A stretch of 64,000 bases of DNA. It comes from an uncultured Aquimarina sp. (GTDB lineage Bacteria; Bacteroidota; Bacteroidia; Flavobacteriales; Flavobacteriaceae). Position numbers and translations under genes: made by a program. This document shows positions 56,548 through 64,000 of this stretch, piece after piece. The notes under the pieces are model-generated. The model saw only the letters and a program-made list of their open reading frames with translations, had not been told where the DNA came from and made no database searches. Positions within the stretch are counted from its first letter, which is position 1. Every line of letters begins with the position of its first letter. The stretch is from the NCBI RefSeq assembly GCF_947500065.1, contig NZ_CANMQT010000001.1, positions 806,001 to 870,000 on the forward strand. The letters are read 5' to 3'.

Positions 56548-56686
56548 ATTGGATGATTTTAGTTGACCACATAAATGTAAGACATTTTTAAATGTGGTTA
56601 TCCCCTGAAAACGGTGAATTTATCATTTTAAATAAAAGAGTATTAGATCTAATAGAAAAAATGATAGGATTTCTACTATATGTCTA

Positions 56687-57667
56687 TCATTTCTTATTTT
56701 TATAAAAATCAATTAACGCAATCCTTCCTTGAAAAAACCGAAAGGTTAAATGCATAACATTTCCACCGTTATCTTCTAAAGAGACCACTTTATTAAGCTC
56801 AAAACTGTATGGTTGATCTTTTCCTCCTTCGATTGCGATATTATCCGCATATAGACTTAATCCCTTATCAGCTTTTAAAGCAGGCTCTATTTTACCAGAG
56901 ATCCCAGGAATATAACCTGATTTATTGATGATTACGGAACCTGAATCGTTTGATTTTTCAATAGTAACTTCAATATCTTCCTTTGGATTCATACTATGAA
57001 AAATTACCGCTGGATATTCTGAATGTGCTATAAGAACTGTATATAGTTTTCTCGTTCTAATTACAAAATGCGCTAATCCGTTTTCATCTGTAAACCCTTC
57101 TAGATATGTGGAATTATTTGCAATTAATACCACTTTAGCATGCTTGATTAATTGATGCTTTTCATCTACCACTTTAATCGTAAAAATAAAAGGTTTAGGA
57201 TTAATCATAGTAGAGAGTTTCGACCATCGGTTTCTGAAAAATGCCTGATCCTTTTTTAACTTATTTTCGATCAGAATGGCTAATTCCTCAGGAGTCTTAT
57301 TTTCCAGATTAATATAACCGATCGTTTTAAGAATTCCAGGGATTTCTGTATTATCAAATCTGGCAGGTAAAATATATTCTCTGCTCTCCTGAAATGCTCT
57401 TGCTTGCATCGAAACTCTCTCATGATTTGTCCATAATTTTTTATTATAAAAACTAGATACAAAAAGCACTGTATATCTTGCTTTATTTTGATAAATCTCT
57501 GATAAATATTCATACAAATTTTTTCCCCACAAATTAGCTTCTTCAAACAAATCATAGAACACCTTAATGCCCTTAACTTTTAAGCTATTCGCCACCTTCT
57601 CCACATATGCTCTATTCTCTCCTGCAAAAGATAAAGCAACATCATATTCATAACTTCTATTCTTCAT
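56687..57667 (-). CDS. TIR-domain protein with beta-rich C-terminal region
   Basis: About 326 residues. The TIR domain (1-140) has YDVALSFAGENRAYVEKVA, the loop LFEEANLWGKNL and LWTNHERVSMQARAF, whose Glu84 (numbered from 57670) is at the position of the catalytic Glu in NAD-cleaving bacterial TIRs. After a linker, residues 158-250 look like a transthyretin/carboxypeptidase-regulatory beta sandwich (FTIKVVDEKHQLIKHAKVVL; GFTDENGLAHFVIRTRK). The last 70 residues are a further beta-rich part I do not recognise. No signal peptide is present. The start is ATG 57667; GTG 57670 is possible. It stands alone without a recognised defence partner, so an immune role is possible but unproved. Confidence 0.82.
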   Translation of the reverse strand: MKNRSYEYDVALSFAGENRAYVEKVANSLKVKGIKVFYDLFEEANLWGKNLYEYLSEIYQNKARYTVLFVSSFYNKKLWTNHERVSMQARAFQESREYILPARFDNTEIPGILKTIGYINLENKTPEELAILIENKLKKDQAFFRNRWSKLSTMINPKPFIFTIKVVDEKHQLIKHAKVVLIANNSTYLEGFTDENGLAHFVIRTRKLYTVLIAHSEYPAVIFHSMNPKEDIEVTIEKSNDSGSVIINKSGYIPGISGKIEPALKADKGLSLYADNIAIEGGKDQPYSFELNKVVSLEDNGGNVMHLTFRFFQGRIALIDFYKNKK

Positions 57668-57880
57668 CACTGACTATTTTTTAACCTAAATCTGACTATT
57701 TGAGCTAACCTTTACTTCTGTAATCTCCTCCAAAACCATCTTTAACATGTATGTTTTGTCTTTTTTCTATCCGTAGCGCTGCTATGAATCTCAAAAAAGC
57801 CTTCATCTAAATGCTAAATCTTGGTTTTTCGGTCACATGAAGAAGTCAAGATGAGCTCATTACAAAATTACTTTGTTTAT

Positions 57881-57916
57881 TTGGAAATATTCCATTTTTT
57901 ATTGGAAATATTCCAA
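57881..57916 (+). promoter_or_regulatory. Two identical palindromes 21 bp apart (putative tandem operator)
   Basis: TTGGAAATATTCCA occurs at 57881-57894 and again at 57902-57915. Each is a TGGAA-ata-TTCCA palindrome; the second extends to TTGGAA/TTCCAA. The 21-bp spacing is two helical turns, placing both on the same DNA face. The second copy ends 38 bp before the TTG start of the radical SAM gene. Confidence 0.65.
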
Positions 57917-57953
57917 CAAAAGTTTTACTTTTAAACCGTAAAAATTATAGCTT

Positions 57954-59027
57954 TTGGAACCTAAAAAAAACATAAAAGGAAGAGGTGCACAGGAAAAAAC
58001 GCATAATCGATTCTCTTCAAATCACTATGAATTAAGAGATGATTTTCTTAATTATCTTCAAAAAGAAGGAGAATCTATTGATCATCATAAAACCACTTTG
58101 ATCGAGACTTTTCCTAAAACAATAGTGAATAAAGTAACCAGTCCAGATGTTGGTATGATGTATTCACTTAATCCCTATCAAGGTTGCGAGCATGGATGTG
58201 TGTATTGTTATGCTAGAAACTCCCATGAATACTGGGGTTATGGTGCAGGACTGGATTTCGAAAGTAAAATTTTAGTTAAAAAAAATGCTCCAGAATTATT
58301 AGAGAAGAAATTAAAAAGTAAAAACTGGAAGGCATATCCTATTTCACTTTCAGGAAACACAGATTGTTATCAACCTGTTGAAAAAAAGCTTAAAATAACA
58401 AGAGAACTTCTGAAAATATTCTTAAAATACAGACATCCTGTGGGTATTATTACTAAAAATGCTCTTATACAAAGAGATATAGATATTCTTTCTAAACTAG
58501 CCAAGGAGAATCTGGTATTGGTATTTTTATCAATAACATCACTTAATGAAGAAACCAGAAGAATACTGGAACCCAGAACCGCTAGCATAAAAAAACGTTT
58601 AGAAACCCTAGAAAAACTAAACAGTTTAGGAATTCCTACTAATGTAATGATGGCGCCAATTATTCCTTCTATTAATAGCCATGAAATATTAAGTCTTTCC
58701 AAAGAAGTATCCATAAGAGGTGCAAAAAGTTTAGGATATACAATCGTGCGATTAAACGGTGCTATTGGGCAGATATTTACTACGTGGTTAGAAAACACGC
58801 TTCCTGACCGTAAAGAAAAAATTTTACATCAGATTATGGAATGTCATAATGGAACCCTAAATGATAGTGAATTTGGGAGAAGAATGAAAGGAACAGGAAA
58901 TATTGCAAATCAAATTCATCAAATGTTTGCTATTGCAAGAAAAAAATACTTCCCTAAGGAAAATAAAATATCCTTAAACTGCGATTTGCATGAATCATAT
59001 AAAGATGGTCAATTAACACTGTTTTGA
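57954..59027 (+). CDS. Radical SAM protein, PA0069/SPL-like family
   Basis: 357 residues. The radical SAM cluster motif is in GCEHGCVYCYARNSHEYWG (CxxxCxxC), followed by GLDFESKILVKKN and the family's SGNTDCYQPVEKKLKITRELL. The N-terminal KGRGAQ is the usual start of this family. The family is related to spore photoproduct lyase, but substrates of the PA0069 branch are not established; a DNA-repair role is often suggested. The start is TTG at 57954: an in-frame stop lies directly upstream at 57948, and there is no ATG before the conserved region. The tandem palindromes imply tight regulation. Confidence 0.87.
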   Translation: MEPKKNIKGRGAQEKTHNRFSSNHYELRDDFLNYLQKEGESIDHHKTTLIETFPKTIVNKVTSPDVGMMYSLNPYQGCEHGCVYCYARNSHEYWGYGAGLDFESKILVKKNAPELLEKKLKSKNWKAYPISLSGNTDCYQPVEKKLKITRELLKIFLKYRHPVGIITKNALIQRDIDILSKLAKENLVLVFLSITSLNEETRRILEPRTASIKKRLETLEKLNSLGIPTNVMMAPIIPSINSHEILSLSKEVSIRGAKSLGYTIVRLNGAIGQIFTTWLENTLPDRKEKILHQIMECHNGTLNDSEFGRRMKGTGNIANQIHQMFAIARKKYFPKENKISLNCDLHESYKDGQLTLF

Positions 59028-59078
59028 TGCTTTTTTAATTATTTTTGAAGCTTTATACAGAGGTTTTAGCCATTCTTT

Positions 59079-60827
59079 ATGAGATTGTATCATCTATTCA
59101 TCTTTTTTGTTCTATTATTTTCAAATCCTGTTGCGGCTCAGATTGATGATATTTTAGTTAACAAAAACGTAGAAGATATTCGTCTTCAACTAGAAGCTTT
59201 AGAAAATAGAGAAATTGATGAAATCATATCATTAAGTAATACTCTATACAAAACTGCTTTCGAGAGTAAAGACATTGTTCATATGATCTTGGCTTTAGAA
59301 AACTTAAGCGTTGCTAATCTTAATGAGGGGAACAACAATCTAGCCATTGAATATTTAGATCGAGCCATCTCAATTGCCAATCAGTATGCAGTAGATAAAA
59401 AAATCCTTGTTGACCTAATAAAGTTAAAAGGCAATCATTACTTTGATATTGAAGAATATGATAAAGCAGCCAATTCCTACTATGAATCTCTTAGGATAGC
59501 GCAAAAAATTAAGTATAGTTATGCCATTTGGGCATTACGAACCAATTTAGGATTTGTCAAACTTCGTTCAGGAAACCCAAGAGAAGCTCTCGAGGAACTA
59601 AAAATAAGCGATGAAATTCTAACAAGTGGTAAAGGAGAATTTGCTAATCATGTTCCTATGCTTAACAAAGCTAGAATCTGCGAGGCATATATAAAACTTA
59701 ACTTATTAGATTCTGCATTACAGTATAATAATGCTGGGCTAGCATTTACTAAAACTATAAAGCTGGATAATGTTCATATAGATTTATTGATGCATAGAGG
59801 TATCATATATATGAATAAGAAAGACTATGCACAAAGTCTTATCTATCTAAATCAGGCAAAAAAATTATGTTATGAAGCTAATGATATCATTTTTTTAGGT
59901 AAAACTTTAAACCTGATCGGGGCCTGTAAGTTAGAACAAAAACAATACGCAGAAAGCATTGACATTCTAAAAGAATCTCTGGAGATTCTTACTAACAAAT
60001 ATTCAAATTCTGATGAACTAAGTACTTGTTATAAACTGCTAGGACAATCGTACAAAATGAATGGTGATCTAGAAAAATCCAATGAATATTATGAAAAACA
60101 TATTTTAAGCCTTAGCAAACTTAATAGCAAAAAATCATCAGCTTCCAGAAAAGTACAAGATATTGCTCTCAATGATTATCAAAATGAGATCGCTACTCTG
60201 GAAAATCAAAAAAAGAAACAAAAAAACAGACTTACATATTCTCAAATAGGTTTAGTTATTGTTGTCATAGGATTAATCTTGTTCGTATTCTTTTTTCAAA
60301 AAATGAGAAAAAATAACAAGAACAGATTCGAAACCTTACTTGCAAAAATTGAAGAGCAAGAACATGCAAATTCCTCTGTTATAGAAATTAACGATAAAAT
60401 TAAGAATAGTTCTATTATTGATACCAAAGACGCAACATTAGAATCACATTCCAGCGAAATAGATATTAATGAAGAACTCTATGAACAAATTCTTATTGGG
60501 TTAAAAAAGATTGAATCACAGGAATATTATCTTAGAACCGAATGTAATTTATATAATGTAGCCAAAAAGATAAATACAAATACTTCTTATTTATCTAAAG
60601 TAATTAATTCTCATTTTGGTAAAAATTTCAACACCTATATTAATGACTTAAGAATTAATTATGCAATTTTAAGACTGAAAAATGATTCTAAATTCAGGTC
60701 ATACTCTATAAAATCAATCGCCGAAGAGGTCGGTTACAAAAGTGCCGATTCTTTTACTAAGTACTTTAAAGTTCACACAGGATTACTCCCTTCGTTTTAT
60801 ATTAAACAACTTAAATCCAAAAGCTAA
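59079..60827 (+). CDS. Membrane TPR regulator with C-terminal AraC helix-turn-helix, second copy
   Basis: 582 residues with the same layout as the protein at 19211: signal peptide (ending PVAAQ), TPR repeats (about 50-350), one transmembrane helix (about 387-406), linker with a coiled part, and an AraC domain (about 470-580) with YLSKVINSHFGKNFNTYINDLR and SIAEEVGYKSADSFTKYFK. The helix-turn-helix parts are highly alike by eye, while the TPR sensors differ. A TATTTTTG octamer, the same as upstream of the other copy, is at 59040-59047. Target genes are unknown. The radical SAM gene ends 51 bp upstream. Confidence 0.85.
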   Translation: MRLYHLFIFFVLLFSNPVAAQIDDILVNKNVEDIRLQLEALENREIDEIISLSNTLYKTAFESKDIVHMILALENLSVANLNEGNNNLAIEYLDRAISIANQYAVDKKILVDLIKLKGNHYFDIEEYDKAANSYYESLRIAQKIKYSYAIWALRTNLGFVKLRSGNPREALEELKISDEILTSGKGEFANHVPMLNKARICEAYIKLNLLDSALQYNNAGLAFTKTIKLDNVHIDLLMHRGIIYMNKKDYAQSLIYLNQAKKLCYEANDIIFLGKTLNLIGACKLEQKQYAESIDILKESLEILTNKYSNSDELSTCYKLLGQSYKMNGDLEKSNEYYEKHILSLSKLNSKKSSASRKVQDIALNDYQNEIATLENQKKKQKNRLTYSQIGLVIVVIGLILFVFFFQKMRKNNKNRFETLLAKIEEQEHANSSVIEINDKIKNSSIIDTKDATLESHSSEIDINEELYEQILIGLKKIESQEYYLRTECNLYNVAKKINTNTSYLSKVINSHFGKNFNTYINDLRINYAILRLKNDSKFRSYSIKSIAEEVGYKSADSFTKYFKVHTGLLPSFYIKQLKSKS

Positions 60828-61020
60828 TTCTACTGGAGACATACTAAATTTGACTTGAAAAAGCCCTAAATTCATAAATATAGGGTCTATGAAACAGTAT
60901 TCAATCAGAATGCTTTCAACTCTTATAAAACAATGAAAAACAGATGTTTAGCTGCAAATATCTCACCCGTTTTTCTTTAAATTAGGTTAACTACTCTTGT
61001 TATTACTGTTTTTTTAAAGG

Positions 61021-61035
61021 TACTTTGATAAAGTA
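61021..61035 (+). promoter_or_regulatory. Palindrome TACTTT-gat-AAAGTA
   Basis: A 6-bp inverted repeat with 3-bp centre, 36 bp before the ATG at 61072. It may be an operator for the small membrane-protein gene. Confidence 0.35.
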
Positions 61036-61071
61036 ATCAATGAAGCAATTTATTACATCAAAACATTAATA

Positions 61072-61452
61072 ATGAAAAAACAATTTGTTTTATTTTCTAT
61101 CGGGATTATAGCTGGGTTATTTACCTACGGCTTTTTCTTCGGAAATAAAGTAGAAGATAAATCAAATGCTATTCTAAATGTCTTACAGTCTAATTGTGAA
61201 TGTGATCAGATTAAGCAATTCTTATATGTGAAAGGTTTAGCTGTTTCTGACAAAGGAGTTTCTACTGAAACTGCTGAATATGAATTAAAAAACTGTAAAT
61301 ATTCTGATTTAACATCTGAGGCCAACAGAATCAATCAGTTATTAATGAAAAAGGTTGACGGATATCAAGATATTGATAGATTAACCATGGAGTTTGTAAA
61401 TCAAAATTCTTCAAAGCTTGTAACAATCAATAATGGAACTATAAATCACTAA
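61072..61452 (+). CDS. Small membrane-anchored protein of unknown function
   Basis: 126 residues. An N-terminal hydrophobic helix (FVLFSIGIIAGLFTYGFFFG, about 4-23) with a positive N-terminus would anchor it in the membrane. The rest is soluble, with three cysteines (SNCECDQ and KNCKY), and has no recognised domain. It is isolated between the TPR/AraC gene and the convergent HD gene. A 28-codon hydrophobic reading frame starts 2 bp after its stop. Confidence 0.6.
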   Translation: MKKQFVLFSIGIIAGLFTYGFFFGNKVEDKSNAILNVLQSNCECDQIKQFLYVKGLAVSDKGVSTETAEYELKNCKYSDLTSEANRINQLLMKKVDGYQDIDRLTMEFVNQNSSKLVTINNGTINH

Positions 61453-61454
61453 TC

Positions 61455-61541
61455 ATGATAGCACTAACAAAACTTTTAATAGATTTAATTTTAAATTATT
61501 TTCTTCTAATAGTCGAATTTGTAATTAGCATTTTCGCTTAA
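61455..61541 (+). CDS. Possible 28-residue membrane micropeptide
   Basis: MIALTKLLIDLILNYFLLIVEF... is almost wholly hydrophobic, with one Lys and two acidic residues. It starts 2 bp after the stop of the preceding gene, so translational coupling is possible. AT-rich DNA often gives hydrophobic frames by chance, so this is only a candidate. Confidence 0.3.
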   Translation: MIALTKLLIDLILNYFLLIVEFVISIFA

Positions 61542-61612
61542 TCAAAAAAACGAACAATCAAATTACATCAAAAAACGAACAGATTGGAATTCAATAATAG
61601 GTAGGCAGTTCA

Positions 61613-62272
61613 TCAATGTCTACCTTCCCATTCTTTATAAAACTGTTTTAAAAATGTTTCCATAAAAAGATGCCTGTCTTCTGCAATCCTTTTACCTGCA
61701 TCAGTATTCATTCTGTCTTTAAGTAATAATAGTTTTTCGTAGAAATGATTAATCGTAGGAGCAGTAGAGTTTTTATATGCTTCTTTTGTCATATTCAGAT
61801 TAGGTAGTATTGCGGGATCATACAAAGCTCTATTCTTAAATCCTCCGTAATTAAAACATCTAGCAATTCCAATAGCGCCTATAGCATCCAAACGATCTGC
61901 ATCTTGTATAACATCCAATTCGGGAGAAGTAAACTTTTGGATAGTATTTCCTCCTTTAAAAGAGATATTTTCGATAATAAGAATTACATGGTCGATTATA
62001 TCCTTTTCCACTTCCAAACTTTCCAAAAAATCACTAGCTACTTTAGGACCTACGGTTTCGTCTCCATTATGAAATTTAGAATCAGCAATGTCATGAAGTA
62101 ATGCTCCAAGAGAAACAATAAAATGATCTACATTTTCATCTTTTGCTATGAGCTTAGCATTATTATATACTCTTTCAATATGAAACCAATCATGTCCTCC
62201 TTCAGCGCCCTTTAACGTATTTTTTACGAAGTCTATAGTTTTATTTATAACTTGATCTTCTGTCATACGCAT
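61613..62272 (-). CDS. HD-domain phosphohydrolase
   Basis: A 219-residue cytosolic protein. The HD metal site is visible in GGHDWFHIERVYNNA, GALLHDIADSKFHNG and IQDADRLDAIGAIG, the order found in the YedJ/PF01966 group. Enzymes of this group hydrolyse phosphate esters of nucleotides or related compounds; the substrate is not known. It is 7 bp downstream of the desaturase gene, in the same minus-strand operon as the acyltransferase. Confidence 0.87.
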   Translation of the reverse strand: MRMTEDQVINKTIDFVKNTLKGAEGGHDWFHIERVYNNAKLIAKDENVDHFIVSLGALLHDIADSKFHNGDETVGPKVASDFLESLEVEKDIIDHVILIIENISFKGGNTIQKFTSPELDVIQDADRLDAIGAIGIARCFNYGGFKNRALYDPAILPNLNMTKEAYKNSTAPTINHFYEKLLLLKDRMNTDAGKRIAEDRHLFMETFLKQFYKEWEGRH

Positions 62273-62279
62273 TGACTAT

Positions 62280-63281
62280 CTATTTAATTAGAGCAGGTTG
62301 TACCCATTTGAATTCAAAAACCTCTTCTGGAATTACCAACCGCTCACTAATACGTTGCATCCTCGCTGGTAATCTCATTACAAAATCACGTGCTTTTTCA
62401 GCTTCATCAGTAAGATCTACAAGTTTATCTATTTCCCACTTATCAATCAGACGCTGCATAATATCTATATAATCCTGCGCAGTATATACTCCTAATCGCT
62501 GTGCCGCATTAGAAAATTCTTCGAAAGCACTACCAATAGTATTTCCAGATTCTCTTAGAAAGACTGCTGGCATCACTATTTTATGTTTCATCATATCACT
62601 AAAGGCTACCATCATCTGACTTGGATCGACCTCGAAAATATTTTTCACAAACTCACTATATGCATTGAAATGACGCATTTCATCACCAGCTATAATTTTA
62701 CACATTTTGGCAAGTGATTTATTCGAATATCCTTTAGCTAACTTCGCAACTCTACTATGAGAAATATTAGTTGCTAATTCCTGAAAACTAGTATATATGA
62801 AATTCTTATAAGGATCACGATCTGTTCCAATATCAAAACCGTCATTAATCAGATGCTGCGTAGTACGTTCTACTTCAATCATATTTACTCTTCCTGATAA
62901 ATACAAGTACTTATTTAAAGTATCTCCATGTCGGTTTTCTTCACTAGTCCAATAACGAACCCATCTAGACCAGCCATTTCCTCCTTCACCTTCGTGTTGA
63001 TTTACTCCCTCAACATCCATTAACCAAGATTCATAGGTTGGTAGTGCTTCTTCTGTAATAGTATCTCCAACTAGAACCACCCAGAAGTCATATGGAAGCT
63101 CCTTAGCTAATTCCCTCAATTCTTTAACCTCATCAAAGAAAGTATCATCATTCTGTGAATCAGGTAAAAAGTCAGTGGGTTGCCATACTTTATCAATTGG
63201 AATCAGAAATCTATCAATATAAGATTCAATTTTCTTTTCCAGTAATTGCATTACCTCTAATCTAATATTATCTATAGCCAT
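62280..63281 (-). CDS. Acyl-ACP desaturase (soluble di-iron type)
   Basis: A 333-residue ferritin-like enzyme that inserts a double bond into acyl-ACP in the cytosol. The two iron-binding ExxH motifs are in EENRHGDTL and DEMRHFNAY, and WTSEENRHGDTLNKYLYLSGRV is diagnostic of plant-like stearoyl-ACP desaturases found in flavobacteria. It lies between the PlsC gene (11 bp) and the HD gene (7 bp), so unsaturated chains would go directly to phospholipid acylation. Confidence 0.92.
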   Translation of the reverse strand: MAIDNIRLEVMQLLEKKIESYIDRFLIPIDKVWQPTDFLPDSQNDDTFFDEVKELRELAKELPYDFWVVLVGDTITEEALPTYESWLMDVEGVNQHEGEGGNGWSRWVRYWTSEENRHGDTLNKYLYLSGRVNMIEVERTTQHLINDGFDIGTDRDPYKNFIYTSFQELATNISHSRVAKLAKGYSNKSLAKMCKIIAGDEMRHFNAYSEFVKNIFEVDPSQMMVAFSDMMKHKIVMPAVFLRESGNTIGSAFEEFSNAAQRLGVYTAQDYIDIMQRLIDKWEIDKLVDLTDEAEKARDFVMRLPARMQRISERLVIPEEVFEFKWVQPALIK

Positions 63282-63292
63282 GACTATTTAGT

Positions 63293-64000
63293 TTACGTTT
63301 TAATAGTAGAGATCACTCTCTTTTCTGTAATATCTAGTAATTCTTCTGTTTCTATACCGTTTCTTTCTATAGGTTCTTGCACTTCCAAAGTAAGATGTAT
63401 TCCTACTCCCATTGGGAAATTTCCAAATCGCACCAATTTCCAACTATTATTTATAGTAACCGGAACCACTAAAGCTTCTGGAGCATTTTTAAGCAATATT
63501 TTAAGTCCTGTAGGTGCAAATTGCTTTGGTTTTCCATCTCTACTTCTTGTGCCTTCAGGATAAATTACTGCCGAAAACTTATTTTTAGCAATGAATTTTC
63601 CAAATTTAGAAATTTCAGGTATAGATTGTTTTGCATTCTTTCGATCAATTAATGCATGTCCTCCATTTCGTAAATTAAAAGATATACTTGGAATTCCCTT
63701 GCCTAATTCAATTTTTGAAATGAATTTTGGTTTATGAGTATGCAAATACCAAGATATAAGCGGGACATCAAACATACTTTGATGATTAGATACAATAATC
63801 AATGAACGATCTTTGGGTAACGTATAATTATTTTTAAAACTTATGGTTACTCCTAAAACATGCAAACAACGTAATAAACAAAGGTTCATAAGGTTAATCA
63901 TACCTCTATGTCCTTTTGCTCCTCCTAATTTGACTCCTAGCCACTGTAATGGATGAAAAATCAACAGTGTTAGCCCAAAAAATAAATAGAAAACTATCGA
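63293..64000 (-). CDS. plsC: 1-acyl-sn-glycerol-3-phosphate acyltransferase (5' end cut by window)
   Basis: At least 235 residues. The PlsC motifs are VSNHQSMFDVP (HxxxxD) and IYPEGTRSRDG (EGTR). It makes phosphatidic acid at the inner membrane. The frame stays open through 64000 with a hydrophobic segment (FYLFFGLTLLIF), so the start lies beyond the window; the TTG at 63964 is internal. It heads a plsC-desaturase-HD operon of lipid metabolism. Confidence 0.9.
   Translation of the reverse strand, partial: SIVFYLFFGLTLLIFHPLQWLGVKLGGAKGHRGMINLMNLCLLRCLHVLGVTISFKNNYTLPKDRSLIIVSNHQSMFDVPLISWYLHTHKPKFISKIELGKGIPSISFNLRNGGHALIDRKNAKQSIPEISKFGKFIAKNKFSAVIYPEGTRSRDGKPKQFAPTGLKILLKNAPEALVVPVTINNSWKLVRFGNFPMGVGIHLTLEVQEPIERNGIETEELLDITEKRVISTIKT

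Noticed and set aside
58370-58798. A 142-codon minus-strand frame inside the radical SAM gene
   Set aside because: Antisense shadow of a well-supported gene; no start context or family similarity.
60870-60895. Hairpin CCCTAaAT...ATaTAGGG after the second TPR/AraC gene
   Set aside because: The stem is short with a mismatch and no T run, so I do not call it a terminator.
1-64000. CRISPR arrays, tRNA or rRNA genes, prophage or transposase genes
   Set aside because: I looked for regularly spaced repeats, tRNA T-loop motifs and known transposase sequences and found none; only short REP-like elements are present.

Overview
The window is a single stretch of low-GC chromosome from a member of the Bacteroidota, most likely a marine flavobacterium of the Aquimarina/Kordia kind. 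The genus is inference. The reasons are the AT-rich intergenic DNA, a TTG-N20-TAnnTTTG promoter in front of sdhC, almost no Shine-Dalgarno sequences, TPR regulators with C-terminal AraC helices, DUF2911, a type-B sdhCAB operon, an alpha-2-macroglobulin lipoprotein, and GG-leader peptides typical of this phylum. No rRNA, tRNA, CRISPR array, phage module or complete insertion sequence was found.

Region 1 (1-15 kb) is mixed housekeeping. It holds the 3' part of metG, three secreted proteins of unknown function (two are tandem paralogues), an MFS exporter, a histone-deacetylase-like gene broken by a one-base frameshift, a decayed 50-bp copy of that gene's 5' end 3.2 kb upstream, small zinc-ribbon and GIDE-like proteins, a CBS protein, a membrane M28 peptidase and an NAD-dependent epimerase.

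Region 2 (14.7-22 kb) carries sdhCAB, a membrane TPR/AraC regulator and four short GG-leader peptide genes. One peptide gene lies alone on the minus strand and three lie in a row after the regulator. Three of the four share an upstream element made of a hairpin followed by an AGG...AACCnAAAA...CCT...AGG core. The core could fold in two mutually exclusive ways. Two of the peptide genes are a 293-bp tandem duplication with different core peptides.

Region 3 (22-29 kb) has a methionine-type aminotransferase, DNA polymerase IV, an NAD(P)-binding protein, an AraC regulator with a membrane sensor, DUF2911, a CYTH protein and a lipoprotein.

Region 4 (29-43 kb) is an eleven-gene minus-strand operon led by a TetR regulator. 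It encodes an acyl-CoA ligase, two SDRs, both subunits of a biotin-dependent acyl-CoA carboxylase, an enoyl-CoA hydratase, a beta-keto acid cleavage enzyme (BKACE), two acyl-CoA dehydrogenases (one fused to an SCP2 lipid-binding domain) and a fatty-aldehyde-type dehydrogenase. The gene set resembles the Pseudomonas Atu (acyclic terpenoid) and Liu (leucine/isovalerate) pathways, but BKACE stands where those pathways use an HMG-CoA-type lyase. The natural substrate is unknown.

Region 5 (43-57 kb) has pbpC and the alpha-2-macroglobulin gene, a pair usually adjacent in bacteria. Here they are separated by two tandem paralogous hybrid histidine kinases, both apparently starting at TTG, and a small ABM-fold protein.

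Region 6 (57-64 kb) has a TIR-domain protein with an unusual beta-rich C-terminus, divergent from a radical SAM protein preceded by two identical palindromes 21 bp apart. A second TPR/AraC regulator follows, then a small membrane protein with a 28-residue micro-ORF, an HD phosphohydrolase, an acyl-ACP desaturase and a PlsC-type acyltransferase cut by the window end. Short REP-like palindromes related to TCGAGCGnAGTCGA occur in several places, one inside the metG reading frame.
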